NCBI GenBank assembly: GCA_017629515.1
Contig: JAGBXB010000100.1
Location: 1 to 52,098 of the forward strand
Source: Lentisphaeria bacterium
GTDB lineage: Bacteria > Verrucomicrobiota > Lentisphaeria > Victivallales > UBA1829
Length of the DNA stretch: 52,098 nucleotides
Direction of reading: 5' to 3'
Shown here piece after piece: positions 1 to 8,460 of this stretch. The notes beneath the pieces are model-generated. The model had not been told where the DNA came from. It ran no database searches and was given only the letters and a program-made list of their open reading frames with translations. How positions within the stretch are numbered: position 1 is the stretch's first letter; each line of letters begins with the position of its first letter. The position numbers and the translations under genes were made by a program.

Positions 1-14
1 AAGAAAGGAAAAAA

Positions 15-1739
15 ATGAAACTCAAATTTATTGCCGCCATTCTTGCCGCAATGCCCGTAATATGGGCAGGGGACTCTTTCACAGTTCCCGCACATCCTAA
101 ATTCATCAAAACCGGCTGGTGCGATCCTACTGTATCATTTTTTGCTGCCAATGTGAAAATGATCGAAAAAGCACTTCCCCACAGGGGCGTGGGGATCAAT
201 CCTGATATTGTCAAAGATGAAAACGGGAAATCCATTCTGCCCAATTATACCATGTTCACCCGTAAAAAAATGAAGAAAGAATATTTTGCAGAGCAGATCA
301 GACTTTTGCAGAATACCAAAAGCAAAAAACTGACCGATAACTTCCTGAAAACCGGTTTTCTGGATGCCGAGAAAAAATTTGATCTTTATGATGATGCTTT
401 CTGGGACGGGGTCTGCCACAACTTCAATGTACTTGCTTCTGTGGCAAAAGAGGGCGGTCTGAAAGGGATCATTCTGGATATGGAAGATTATTGGAGATTG
501 CAGAACTGGAAGTACAGACCGGAAAAAGGCAGAACATTCCGGGAAGATTATGCAAAAGCAAGACAGAGGGGAAGAGAATTTATAAGTGCCATCTGCAAAG
601 GGTATGAGAATATCAATATCCTTGCCTATTTCTGGCTGGAACTGGATCCTGCCATGAGTCAGCATACACCGGAATTGCTGGAGAAAAAACTGATGATTTC
701 CCATACGGGACTTCTCTCCGGCTTTATCAATGGTATCTATGATAAGATCTCTCCCACAGCAAGGATCCATGACGGTATGGAAGATCACTGTTATAAAGCC
801 AATGAAGGACAGATTTCCTACAACCGTTTCAGAGCCATCCGTGCCAACCGGTACAAAAGACTTATAGACCCTGTCAATCATGCCAAACTGCGCGCCCAGA
901 CCCTTTTTGCTCCGGCGATCTTTATTGATGCTTTTATCCAGCCTTCCGGGATCTATGCCCTCAAAAGGGAGGATCTGACTCCTCTGGAATACTTCCGTGC
1001 CAATGCAGTTGTTGCCGCAGAATTTTCCGATTGCTATGTATGGACATTCAGTTCTTCCAGAAAATGGTATGAGATCCCCTACAAAAAATGGGCGGAAAAA
1101 TCCCTGAAAAAATATCCTGCATTTGGCGGGCCTTACTGGGAAAATGCTCTGCCGGGGATCTATGATGCCATTACTTACGCCCAGAACCCCTATCTTACAG
1201 CCGTGGAGTGGGCAAACAAAGGGAAGATCGCCAAAAACAATATTGCGGTCAATGGGGATTTTTCACAGGTAAGAAAAAGCAAAAATAAAGATACGGCTCC
1301 GGGAGTAACTTCCCTTAAAGATGTGCCCGGATGGAGTTACTGGTTTCCCAAAGACAGTAAAAATGCCTCTTTCCAGTACAGTAAAGACGGCGGCAGAAAC
1401 AATAGCGGCTGTATCAAAGCTGTTAATCTTGCCAAAGGAACCCTTATCCAGAATATAAAACTGAAAAAAGGCAAGACCTACCTTATCCGTGCCTCCATCA
1501 AAGGGGAGGGAAATCCTGTAATGAGTGTTCAGTGGAGAAATGCGAAAAATGCCTGGTGCAGTCACATGGAAAATCTGCGGACTTCCTTTGATGAAAAGTT
1601 GACAGATAACTGGAAGAGAGCCACCCAGTTTATCTTTGCCCCCCCTGCGGAGGCAAGTTACTTTTCTGTCTTGATCTCCCCTGCCGGAAAAGTTCCCGGG
1701 GAATGTTATATCGACGATGTGGAGATTTTTGAGATCTGA
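15..1739 (+). CDS. Secreted protein of unknown family with C-terminal CBM4/9-like domain; possible glycan-active enzyme
   Basis: The 574-residue product starts with a typical signal peptide (charged Met-Lys-Leu-Lys, hydrophobic stretch to about residue 17, Ala-Gly cleavage region), so it is exported. Residues from about 25 to 400 are rich in Trp and Tyr and contain acidic patches such as LDMEDYW and FWLELDP, which recall TIM-barrel glycoside hydrolases, but I do not recognise the family. Residues from about 405 to the end look like a CBM4/9-type beta-sandwich: an Asn-Gly-Asp-Phe opening and a closing YIDDVEIFEI. The start is supported by an AAAGGA ribosome site just upstream. It stands alone in this window because the next gene is convergent. 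Function as a secreted polysaccharide-binding or hydrolysing protein is inference; catalytic residues are not assigned. Confidence 0.6.
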   Translation: MKLKFIAAILAAMPVIWAGDSFTVPAHPKFIKTGWCDPTVSFFAANVKMIEKALPHRGVGINPDIVKDENGKSILPNYTMFTRKKMKKEYFAEQIRLLQNTKSKKLTDNFLKTGFLDAEKKFDLYDDAFWDGVCHNFNVLASVAKEGGLKGIILDMEDYWRLQNWKYRPEKGRTFREDYAKARQRGREFISAICKGYENINILAYFWLELDPAMSQHTPELLEKKLMISHTGLLSGFINGIYDKISPTARIHDGMEDHCYKANEGQISYNRFRAIRANRYKRLIDPVNHAKLRAQTLFAPAIFIDAFIQPSGIYALKREDLTPLEYFRANAVVAAEFSDCYVWTFSSSRKWYEIPYKKWAEKSLKKYPAFGGPYWENALPGIYDAITYAQNPYLTAVEWANKGKIAKNNIAVNGDFSQVRKSKNKDTAPGVTSLKDVPGWSYWFPKDSKNASFQYSKDGGRNNSGCIKAVNLAKGTLIQNIKLKKGKTYLIRASIKGEGNPVMSVQWRNAKNAWCSHMENLRTSFDEKLTDNWKRATQFIFAPPAEASYFSVLISPAGKVPGECYIDDVEIFEI

Positions 1740-1773
1740 TATATTGCCATACGGTATACAGGTATATAAATAA

Positions 1774-1810
1774 AAATCCCGGCAGGAGTACCTGCCGGGA
1801 TTTGTTTTTT
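1774..1810. terminator. Bidirectional rho-independent terminator
   Basis: A perfect 13-bp inverted repeat (arms 1774-1786 and 1791-1803, loop AGTA) has an A-rich 5' flank and a T-rich 3' flank. It lies between the convergent genes ending at 1739 and 1836 and can serve both. Confidence 0.9.
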
Positions 1811-1835
1811 CTATAGTTTTACGAATTTTTCATTC

Positions 1836-3821
1836 TTACATTTCAAAGGGGAATGCAGGAAGCTCGGCGCTGTTGACAAGGGTGCAGACAGGGAAATTGC
1901 TCCAACCATAACGCACTCTGCCGGGACGGGGGACTTCTTTACTGGTAAGAAGAACGCTTGTACCCTCAATTTTTACATTTGCCGGGAAGAATTTTCCATC
2001 GGAAGAGGCAACATAAAAACCTTTTACTTCCCCTCCATCGGAACTTTTCAATCCATCGGCGTACTCAAAGGCAATACGCAATACTGCCCCCTCCTGACTG
2101 ATTTTTACAGGTCTGGGCCCCTCCGGAACAATGTCACTTCTGTTGTAGGTATGGAAGAGTGCCTGTGCCGCAAGGCGGTTGCCCACTGTTCTCTTGTCTC
2201 TGGGGTGGATGTCATCTCTTTCCCCCCGGTCAACTGCGGAGGCTACAAAAACGTTTTTCAACCCGGAAGCACATTTCCTCTGGGATTCCCGCAATCGTGC
2301 CCAGGAACTTTCCTCATCATATTCCGGAGCGTTCTCATATCCGGCAAGTCCCACCATGATGAAAGGAAGATCATTTTCCCCCCAACGGAAACGCCAATCC
2401 TGTATAAGATCCGTGAGTTTTTCCCGGTAAAGGATGGAGGGCGGCAGGATCTGCCCGCGGGCAACACAATTACCCGCATTGGATTCTCCCTGATACCAGA
2501 TGAATCCGGCAAGGGCATAGGGGATCAGAGGGTGTATCATGCCGTTAAAAAGATTGGTATGGAAATTCGGATTGCAGATAATGGAAGAAGTTCCTGCGCA
2601 TAAAATATTGTTGGGAACGGGAACGATGGTTTCCTGACACCCTTTCCACATCCCGGCAAGGGAGATACGTTCTTTTGTACCGGAAAGTTCCAGAACACAC
2701 TCTTTTGCAGATCCATAGATCCCTGCTCCGTAAATAAAGGAGTAGGCTCTTATGGCAATAACGGCTTTTCCTGCTTTGACTTTTTCCGGGGGAATGGTAT
2801 ATTTTCTGTTGGCACCCGCATATTCAAAATCTTTTCCGGAAGAGCCGACTTTCACGCCGTTAAAGTAACAGGAATCCTGTTTGTCAATGGTGGACATGCG
2901 CAGGAAAACTTCTTTATTTTCCCAACTTTCCGGGATCGTGACTTCTTTCCTGTACCAGAACGCTCCGTGTACGCCTGAACCCTGTTTGATCCAGTCTCCG
3001 GGTACACGCAACTCTTTCCAGTCGGAATCGTTATAATCCATATCCATCCATGTTGCGGCTTTTTCCGTTATTCCTTCATCTTTGGTGCAAGTCCTCCGGA
3101 AATATCCTTCCATATTTACCGATTCGGCAACATGATATTGCAGAATGGACTCCATATTTTCCCATGCCTTTTCCGTATGGGCCTGGGGGAGGGCGGAAAG
3201 GATCAGTTCTTTTTTCTCCTGATCCATAAAGAATCGTTCTTTACTTGTCCAGGTTTCCACGATCGTTCCGCCCCAGGAGGAGTTGATGAGACCTACTGGA
3301 ACTCCCAACTCTTTCTGCAATTTTTTTCCGAACCACAATGCCACAGCCGACCAGTGGGGGACAAGGGAATTTTCCGATACTTCCCATTTTCCGATACAGT
3401 CATCCTGAATGACTCCCATGGAATCTTTCTTTACCGTAAACATACGCAAAGAACAGATCTCTTCTGCGGAGCGTTCCTCCTCCAGAAATTCTTCCATCTG
3501 CATTCCGGAAGTGGCTAATTGAAATTCCATATTGGATTGACCGGATGCCAGCCAGACTTCTCCCAGAAGAATGTTGGAAAAAGAGACCTCCTCCCCGGTA
3601 GTCAGGTTGCGTACTTTCAGAGTGTGGGCGGTATGATCTGCTTCCATAGGGGGCAAAGTAAAGAAAAATTTTCCGGAAAGAAGGGAGGAAGCGGTATAAA
3701 GTTTATGGGTGGCAAATTCACATTCCAGAAAAGTATTGGCGTCTGTCCAACCCCATACGGGAACATTTTTCCTTCTCTGGAAAACAGCACCGTCAGAAAA
3801 AATCGCAGGAAGTTTCAGCAT
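1836..3821 (-). CDS. Sialate O-acetylesterase-like SGNH hydrolase
   Basis: This 661-residue enzyme matches the sialate 9-O-acetylesterase family, which removes acetyl groups from sialic acids or other acetylated sugars. Visible SGNH features are GQSNMEF with nucleophile Ser96, a WYQGESNA block, and a DDIHP block carrying the catalytic Asp-x-x-His. An N-terminal beta-sandwich precedes the esterase core, and a GH2-like jelly-roll insertion (VPGDW...FWYRKEVTIP) splits it, as in many bacterial members. No signal peptide is visible, so a cytoplasmic role on imported glycans is likely. An AAGGAG site precedes the start. It follows rho on the same strand, but the rho terminator separates them, so it probably has its own promoter in the short AT-rich gap. 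Confidence 0.85.
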   Translation of the reverse strand: MLKLPAIFSDGAVFQRRKNVPVWGWTDANTFLECEFATHKLYTASSLLSGKFFFTLPPMEADHTAHTLKVRNLTTGEEVSFSNILLGEVWLASGQSNMEFQLATSGMQMEEFLEEERSAEEICSLRMFTVKKDSMGVIQDDCIGKWEVSENSLVPHWSAVALWFGKKLQKELGVPVGLINSSWGGTIVETWTSKERFFMDQEKKELILSALPQAHTEKAWENMESILQYHVAESVNMEGYFRRTCTKDEGITEKAATWMDMDYNDSDWKELRVPGDWIKQGSGVHGAFWYRKEVTIPESWENKEVFLRMSTIDKQDSCYFNGVKVGSSGKDFEYAGANRKYTIPPEKVKAGKAVIAIRAYSFIYGAGIYGSAKECVLELSGTKERISLAGMWKGCQETIVPVPNNILCAGTSSIICNPNFHTNLFNGMIHPLIPYALAGFIWYQGESNAGNCVARGQILPPSILYREKLTDLIQDWRFRWGENDLPFIMVGLAGYENAPEYDEESSWARLRESQRKCASGLKNVFVASAVDRGERDDIHPRDKRTVGNRLAAQALFHTYNRSDIVPEGPRPVKISQEGAVLRIAFEYADGLKSSDGGEVKGFYVASSDGKFFPANVKIEGTSVLLTSKEVPRPGRVRYGWSNFPVCTLVNSAELPAFPFEM

Positions 3822-3874
3822 CTTTTTCTCCTTCTGATAATTTTTATTCCTGATATATATTTTTTATTTCTGCA

Positions 3875-3905
3875 ATAAAAATGCCGGAAGAAACGCTCTT
3901 CCGGC
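3875..3905 (-). terminator. Rho-independent terminator of rho
   Basis: Arms 3883-3891 and 3897-3905 pair perfectly (9 bp, 5-nt loop). On the minus strand the hairpin is followed by ATTTTTATT. It lies directly after the rho stop codon. Confidence 0.85.
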
Positions 3906-3925
3906 TGAAAATAGCCTTTGGGGGA

Positions 3926-6127
3926 CTATATCTGCAAGGTCATAAGAAATTCGGCATTGGTCTGACACTTTTTCAATTTGCCGATGATTAATTCCATTGC
4001 TTCGGCAGGCGGTACTCCATTCATCGCCTTGCGCAACGCCCATACTCTGGGCAGTTCCTGGGGATGAAGCAAAAGTTCCTCTTTTCTTGTACCGCTCCTT
4101 TCAATATTAATGGCAGGATAGATCCTGCGGTCAACAAGGTGACGGTCAAGGTGCAGTTCCATATTTCCTGTACCTTTGAATTCTTCAAAGATGACTTCAT
4201 CCATTTTGCTGCCGGTATCAATTAGGGCTGTGGCGATGATGGTGAGACTGCCGTGATTTTCAATATTTCTTGCGGCACCGAAGAAATGTTTGGGTTTGTG
4301 CAGAGCATTGGCATCCACACCGCCTGTAAGGATCTTGCCGCTGTGAGGCTGCAAAGTATTGTAGGCTCTGGCAAGGCGGGTAATGGAGTCAAGGAGGATG
4401 ACCACATCCTTTTTACATTCCACAAGGCGTTTTGCTTTTTCAATGACCATTTCTGCAACCTGAACATGCCGTTCCGGGGGTTCGTCAAAGGTGGAACTGA
4501 CTACTTCCGCATTGACGCTTCTCTGCATATCGGTCACTTCTTCCGGCCGTTCATCAATAAGAAGGATGATCAAAACCACATCCGGATGATTTTTGCGGAT
4601 GGCGTTTGCCATTTTCTGCATGAGAACCGTTTTCCCTGTACGGGGAGGAGCTACGATGATACCGCGCTGACCCATACCGATGGGGGTGACAAGATCCACG
4701 ACCCGCATGGAAATATCCGAGGGATCATTTTCCAGAACCAGCCGGCGGGTGGGGAAGTAGGGAGTCAGGTTGTTGAAGGGGATGATATTGCGTTTGTATT
4801 CCGGAGGCTGATGATTGATGGAATCCACTTTGCACATGGCAAAGAAACGCTCTTTTTCTCTGGGGGAACGGATCTGTCCGGTAATGAAATCCCCGGTCTT
4901 CACAGAAAAACGGCGGATCTGGGAGGGACTCAAAGAAATATCCTCGGAAGAGGGCAGGTAACTGTAAGCAGGAGAACGCAGGAAACCGAAACCATCCGGC
5001 AATATTTCCAGAAAACCGCTTCCATATACGATCCCGGAGCGTTCCGCATTGCTGCGCAAAATCTCAAAGATCAATTTGGATTTTTCCAATGCGCCAACTC
5101 CTTCAATGCCCATATCCCGTGCCATGGTACTCAATTCCTGCATGGATTTTTCCTGCAATTCGGTGATGTTCACGCTGGGAGCGTTCTGACGGACTTCCTG
5201 GAGCCCTTCATTGTTTCCCTGTGCTGTTTCGTGATTCGGGGCAGGAGGCATGGAAGCATTGTCATAATCCTGGGGGGCATATTCCTGATTGCCGGGAGGA
5301 GGAAGAGGATTATAATTATTCCGGTTGTTATTCATCATCTGCAACTTCATATCCTGCTGTCTGACAAAATTATCCTGGGGGCAGGAGTAATCCATTCTCC
5401 GGTAATCATTGTTCCTGTTGTTGTTATTATTGCGGTTGTTGTTATTGTTTCTGTTGTTGTTATTATTGCGGTTATTGTTCCTGTTGTTATTATTGCGGTT
5501 GTTGTTATTGTTCCTGTTGTTGTTATTATTGCGGTTGTTGTTATTGTTTCTGTTGTTGTTATTATTGCGGTTGTTGTTATTGTTCCTGTCAAATCTTTCA
5601 TTGCGGTCAAACCTGTCATAATCCCGGTACATGGGATCACTCATGGCTTCTTTACGGTAATCATTAAGGACTTGATCTTCCGCTTCGGAAGAGGAAACAA
5701 TATAATTATTTTCATCGTCGGAGGGGTCGGGCGGAACCTGAATATAGCCGGTCACAGGTTCAGGAACAGGAATATAATCATCCTCATCATCTTCTTCCGG
5801 AGGCCCGAAAGAAACTGCATTCATGGGAGCAGAAACAGCATTTGCCGGGGCAACAAGGGCATCCGGACGCACATTTTCCATATTTATCGGTTCTTCTTCC
5901 GCCATGGCAGGGGCTGAAGAAATATTTTCTTCCTGTTTTTCCTCCATCATTGCCTGCGGAACGGTTGACGGGTTATCCATACCGATCCTTTTATTTTTCG
6001 AGCCTTTGGGTCTCCCCGGACGGCGGGGGGCTGTCTGTTCAGCGGCAACGGATTCTTCTGCAACAGGAGAAACCGTATTATTCATATTTTCCTGTTCTGC
6101 GGGAGAAATGTTCATTTCTTCACTCAT
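3926..6127 (-). CDS. rho: Transcription termination factor Rho with long disordered, Asn/Arg-repeat N-terminal extension
   Basis: Rho is the hexameric RNA-dependent ATPase that ends transcription. The core (about residues 321-733) has the N-terminal helix bundle, the cold-shock-like RNA-binding domain, Walker A APPRTGKT and Walker [17 protein letters not shown], and is about as long as the whole E. coli protein (419 aa). In front lie some 320 extra residues: an AT-hook-like [12 protein letters not shown] (35-46), an acidic, Pro-rich stretch, and a run of Arg followed by two to five Asn (residues 181-240). Such extensions are known in Bacteroidota and Actinobacteria Rho and can affect RNA binding or phase separation; here that role is inference. 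An AGGAG site precedes the start. coaE lies 25 bp upstream on the same strand, so the two are probably co-transcribed. Confidence 0.95.
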   Translation of the reverse strand: MSEEMNISPAEQENMNNTVSPVAEESVAAEQTAPRRPGRPKGSKNKRIGMDNPSTVPQAMMEEKQEENISSAPAMAEEEPINMENVRPDALVAPANAVSAPMNAVSFGPPEEDDEDDYIPVPEPVTGYIQVPPDPSDDENNYIVSSSEAEDQVLNDYRKEAMSDPMYRDYDRFDRNERFDRNNNNNRNNNNNRNNNNNRNNNNNRNNNNNRNNNNRNNNRNNNNNRNNNNNRNNNNNRNNDYRRMDYSCPQDNFVRQQDMKLQMMNNNRNNYNPLPPPGNQEYAPQDYDNASMPPAPNHETAQGNNEGLQEVRQNAPSVNITELQEKSMQELSTMARDMGIEGVGALEKSKLIFEILRSNAERSGIVYGSGFLEILPDGFGFLRSPAYSYLPSSEDISLSPSQIRRFSVKTGDFITGQIRSPREKERFFAMCKVDSINHQPPEYKRNIIPFNNLTPYFPTRRLVLENDPSDISMRVVDLVTPIGMGQRGIIVAPPRTGKTVLMQKMANAIRKNHPDVVLIILLIDERPEEVTDMQRSVNAEVVSSTFDEPPERHVQVAEMVIEKAKRLVECKKDVVILLDSITRLARAYNTLQPHSGKILTGGVDANALHKPKHFFGAARNIENHGSLTIIATALIDTGSKMDEVIFEEFKGTGNMELHLDRHLVDRRIYPAINIERSGTRKEELLLHPQELPRVWALRKAMNGVPPAEAMELIIGKLKKCQTNAEFLMTLQI
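5408..5587 (-). repeat. In-frame tandem repeat encoding Arg-Asn(n) tract within rho
   Basis: Eleven Arg codons are each followed by Asn runs: five units of Arg-Asn5, then Arg-Asn4, Arg-Asn3, three of Arg-Asn5, and a final Arg-Asn2. Arg codons alternate CGC with AGG or AGA, so the underlying DNA period is 36 bp rather than 18 bp. The DNA is T/G-rich on the plus strand. Two shortened units suggest past slippage. Confidence 0.9.
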
Positions 6128-6152
6128 AAGTGCTCCTTATATTGATATGTAA

Positions 6153-6758
6153 TTATTTTTCTTCTTCTATTTCCCGGACAAGTTTATCCAGAAGGATCCG
6201 GCACTGGTCATAAAGAGCCGGTAATGTGCCATTATTGATGATGACAAAATCCGCCTTTTCCATTTTGAGGGAATCCGGCATTTGGGAATCGATCCTTTTC
6301 TGTGCGTGTTCCCGTGTCCAGTTCCGTTTTAAAAGTCTTTCCATTCTTATATCATCTCTTGCCCAGACGGTAATGGTACGGAACATCTTCTCATCCCAGG
6401 AACTTTCAAAAAGAAGTGCCGCTTCCAGAATGGCAAAGGGACTCTGTTTTTCTTCTTCAAGTTTTTTTTCGATCCTGCGGAATATTTCAGGGTGCAGCAG
6501 ATCATCCAGAAATTTTCTTTCATTTGCGTCATCAAAAATCTTTTCTGCTACTTTTTTCCGGTCAATAAAGCCATTCTGATCAAAAATATCCATTCCCCAG
6601 CGGGTGACCATGCGGGAAATGACTTCATTATCCTTTTCCTGATAAATGCTGTGACAGACTCTGTCTGCATCAATAACGCAAATACCTTCTTTTCTGAAAA
6701 AATCTGCAACTGCGGATTTACCGTTTCCGGGACCGCCGCTCAAACCAATAAGTTTCAA
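6153..6758 (-). CDS. coaE: Dephospho-CoA kinase
   Basis: CoaE phosphorylates the 3'-hydroxyl of dephospho-CoA with ATP, the last step of coenzyme A synthesis, in the cytosol. The 201-residue length is typical. The P-loop GGPGNGKS lies at residues 8-15, followed by the family pattern VIDADRVCH and the central LHPEIFRRI and LEAALLFE segments. It is the first gene of a two-gene unit with rho (25-bp gap), a pairing also seen in other bacteria. Nothing is odd about the protein. Confidence 0.93.
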   Translation of the reverse strand: MKLIGLSGGPGNGKSAVADFFRKEGICVIDADRVCHSIYQEKDNEVISRMVTRWGMDIFDQNGFIDRKKVAEKIFDDANERKFLDDLLHPEIFRRIEKKLEEEKQSPFAILEAALLFESSWDEKMFRTITVWARDDIRMERLLKRNWTREHAQKRIDSQMPDSLKMEKADFVIINNGTLPALYDQCRILLDKLVREIEEEK

Positions 6759-6791
6759 TATATACTCCGGGATGTGCGTAAACAGTGATTT

Positions 6792-7037
6792 TTACACATT
6801 CAATTGTATGTTTTCATTTCTCCGGAAAGAGCCAGTTTTCTGGCAATACGGGCCTGGGCAAAATCGATTGGGGACCATGCCATCTTCCGGGAAACGCCGT
6901 TTCGGGGAAATCACCCTGTGATACATATAATGTATGCGGTATAATACAGAGTTACCATACATATTCCGCATCCGGTAAAAAGAAAACGGAAAAAAAGGGT
7001 GATTTTCTTGAATCAATGCTTTTAATTTATCATACAT
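6792..7037 (-). other. Doubtful small ORF or broken gene in the coaE/NUDIX gap
   Basis: The 342-bp gap between coaE and the NUDIX gene holds an 81-codon minus-strand ORF starting MYDKLKALIQENH. Its first two-thirds reads like a real protein, but the end becomes Cys/Pro-rich. In a shifted minus frame, 6800-6883 reads through FAQARIARKLALSGEMKTYN to a stop, which looks more protein-like. One frameshift near 6870-6880 would join the two into a protein of about 78 residues. No convincing ribosome site is seen, and the family is not recognised. It may be a decayed small gene, a real small protein with a sequence error, or chance. Confidence 0.25.
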
Positions 7038-7045
7038 TGGTGTAT

Positions 7046-7064
7046 ATTCAAGTAGAAATTGAAT
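7046..7064. promoter_or_regulatory. Palindrome upstream of NUDIX operon, resembling sites at 13007 and 13035
   Basis: ATTCAA, a 7-bp spacer GTAGAAA, and TTGAAT form an inverted repeat followed by a T-run, 37 bp before the NUDIX start. The core resembles the two palindromes before the gene at 13074. An operator role is inference. Confidence 0.35.
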
Positions 7065-7100
7065 TTTTTTTCTGAAAAAACTCTGAAAGGCTTTTTTATT

Positions 7101-7649
7101 ATGAAGATTCTTTCCAGAAACCGAATGGCTGCCGGGAAATTTCTGGCTTTGGATGTGATCGAATATGAAGATAATAAGGGGATCGTCCGCAAATGGGAAA
7201 GTGTATCCCGTACATCCTGCGGCGGTGCGGTAGTCATCATCTGCCGCCTTGTGCCTTCTGATGAGATCGTGCTTGTGAAACAGTTCCGCCCCCCCGCCGG
7301 AAATATCATGCTGGAATTTCCCGCCGGACTTGTGGAGGAAAAGGAAGATCCGGCTGTCGCCGCCGTACGGGAATTAGCCGAGGAAACCGGTTTTCAGGGA
7401 AAGGTGAAAAAGATCCTGCCCCCCTCTTTCAGTTCCCCCGGCCTTACGTCCGAACAGGTGTTCTGGGCTGTCATGGAGGCAGAGGATACTCCGGAAAGTG
7501 AAAGACATACCCATTTTGATGAAGCAGAGGATATTGAGACTGTTACCGTGAAACGCTCTGAACTCTTTTCCTACCTGGAAAACTCCATGAAGGAAGGGGT
7601 TCTCATTGATTCCAAACTTTTTGCCTATGCGGCAGGATTAACGGATTGA
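7101..7649 (+). CDS. NUDIX hydrolase, ADP-ribose pyrophosphatase-like
   Basis: The 182-residue protein carries the full NUDIX box: Gly, five residues, Glu, seven residues, then RELAEETGF. It also has the ADP-ribose-pyrophosphatase-type context (IVLVKQFRPPAGNIMLEFPAGLVEE). Such enzymes hydrolyse ADP-ribose or other nucleoside diphosphate sugars to a sugar phosphate and AMP. The ATG at 7101, after GAAAGG, is preferred over an upstream TTG at 7059 that would add 14 poorly conserved residues. It opens a run of five plus-strand genes with gaps of 12, 16, 16 and about 22 bp, so one operon is likely. Confidence 0.85.
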   Translation: MKILSRNRMAAGKFLALDVIEYEDNKGIVRKWESVSRTSCGGAVVIICRLVPSDEIVLVKQFRPPAGNIMLEFPAGLVEEKEDPAVAAVRELAEETGFQGKVKKILPPSFSSPGLTSEQVFWAVMEAEDTPESERHTHFDEAEDIETVTVKRSELFSYLENSMKEGVLIDSKLFAYAAGLTD

Positions 7650-7661
7650 GGATGGTGAAAA

Positions 7662-8444
7662 ATGATGCTTTACGAAGGAACAATTATTGATGCTCATATC
7701 CATCCTTTCATCTGTGAAAAGGATTGTATAGGAAGATTCGGTACTCCTGCAACTTTGGAGGAAATGGCTTCCACATTGAGGGCAAATAATATCACAAGAG
7801 CGTGCGGAACGGTGATCGAAAGAAAAATAGCGGAAAGTTTTGAAGATATCCGGAAGTGGAACCGTATGGGGTTGCAGGCAAAAAGCCTTTATCCGGATCT
7901 TTTCATTCCCGGCATACATGTTCACGGGGCATTCCCGGAGGAGTCTGCACAGGAAATCGGATATATGTATGAAAAGGAAAATGTCCGCTGGATCGGGGAA
8001 CTTGTCGCCCATTCCACCGGAACGGGGGCGTATGATTCCCCCGGTATGTTTGCCATTTATGAAACGGCAGTAAAATGGAATATGCCGGTAAATATCCATT
8101 GTGCTGATTTGGAAGTAGTGGAAAATGTGGTAAAGAATTTCCCCAAGTTGAATGTCATACTGGCTCATCCTGATGATGCGGCTTCCTTCCTTGCAAGAAG
8201 TGAATTGGTGAGCCGTTATGAGAATCTTTATCTGGATATTTCCGGAACGGGACTTTTCCGCTGGGGGATGTTGCAATATTGTGTGAAACTTTTGGGTGCA
8301 CATAAGATCCTTTTCGGGACGGATTTCCCCATCTGTAATCCGGCAATGTATGTTGCCGGAGTATTGGCGGAAAAACTTTCCGAAAAAGAAAATGAACTCA
8401 TTTTTGCCGGAAACTTTCTCCGGCTTACCGGACTGGCTTTATGA
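7662..8444 (+). CDS. Amidohydrolase family (Amidohydro_2-like) metal-dependent hydrolase
   Basis: The 260-residue TIM-barrel protein shows the metal-binding signature: DAHIHP near the N-terminus, VNIHCAD mid-protein, VILAHPDD, and the late Asp in ILFGTDFPICNP. This pattern suits the Amidohydro_2 group, which includes decarboxylases and lactonases such as 4-sulfomuconolactone or 2-pyrone-4,6-dicarboxylate hydrolase relatives. The real substrate cannot be told from the sequence. It is cytoplasmic (no signal peptide) and lies between the NUDIX and GH20-like genes in a probable operon, which suggests a sugar-derived or lactone substrate. Confidence 0.75.
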   Translation: MMLYEGTIIDAHIHPFICEKDCIGRFGTPATLEEMASTLRANNITRACGTVIERKIAESFEDIRKWNRMGLQAKSLYPDLFIPGIHVHGAFPEESAQEIGYMYEKENVRWIGELVAHSTGTGAYDSPGMFAIYETAVKWNMPVNIHCADLEVVENVVKNFPKLNVILAHPDDAASFLARSELVSRYENLYLDISGTGLFRWGMLQYCVKLLGAHKILFGTDFPICNPAMYVAGVLAEKLSEKENELIFAGNFLRLTGLAL

Positions 8445-8460
8445 AACAGGAGAGTTTTTT

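Noticed and set aside
4253-5917. Long 554-codon open frame on the plus strand across rho
   Set aside because: It is the antisense of a well-supported rho. Its Val/Ile-rich stretch is just the reverse of the Arg-Asn repeat.
6921-6945. ATACAT-ATA-ATGTAT palindrome followed by TATAAT
   Set aside because: AT-rich chance symmetry is likely, no -35 fits, and it lies within the doubtful small ORF.
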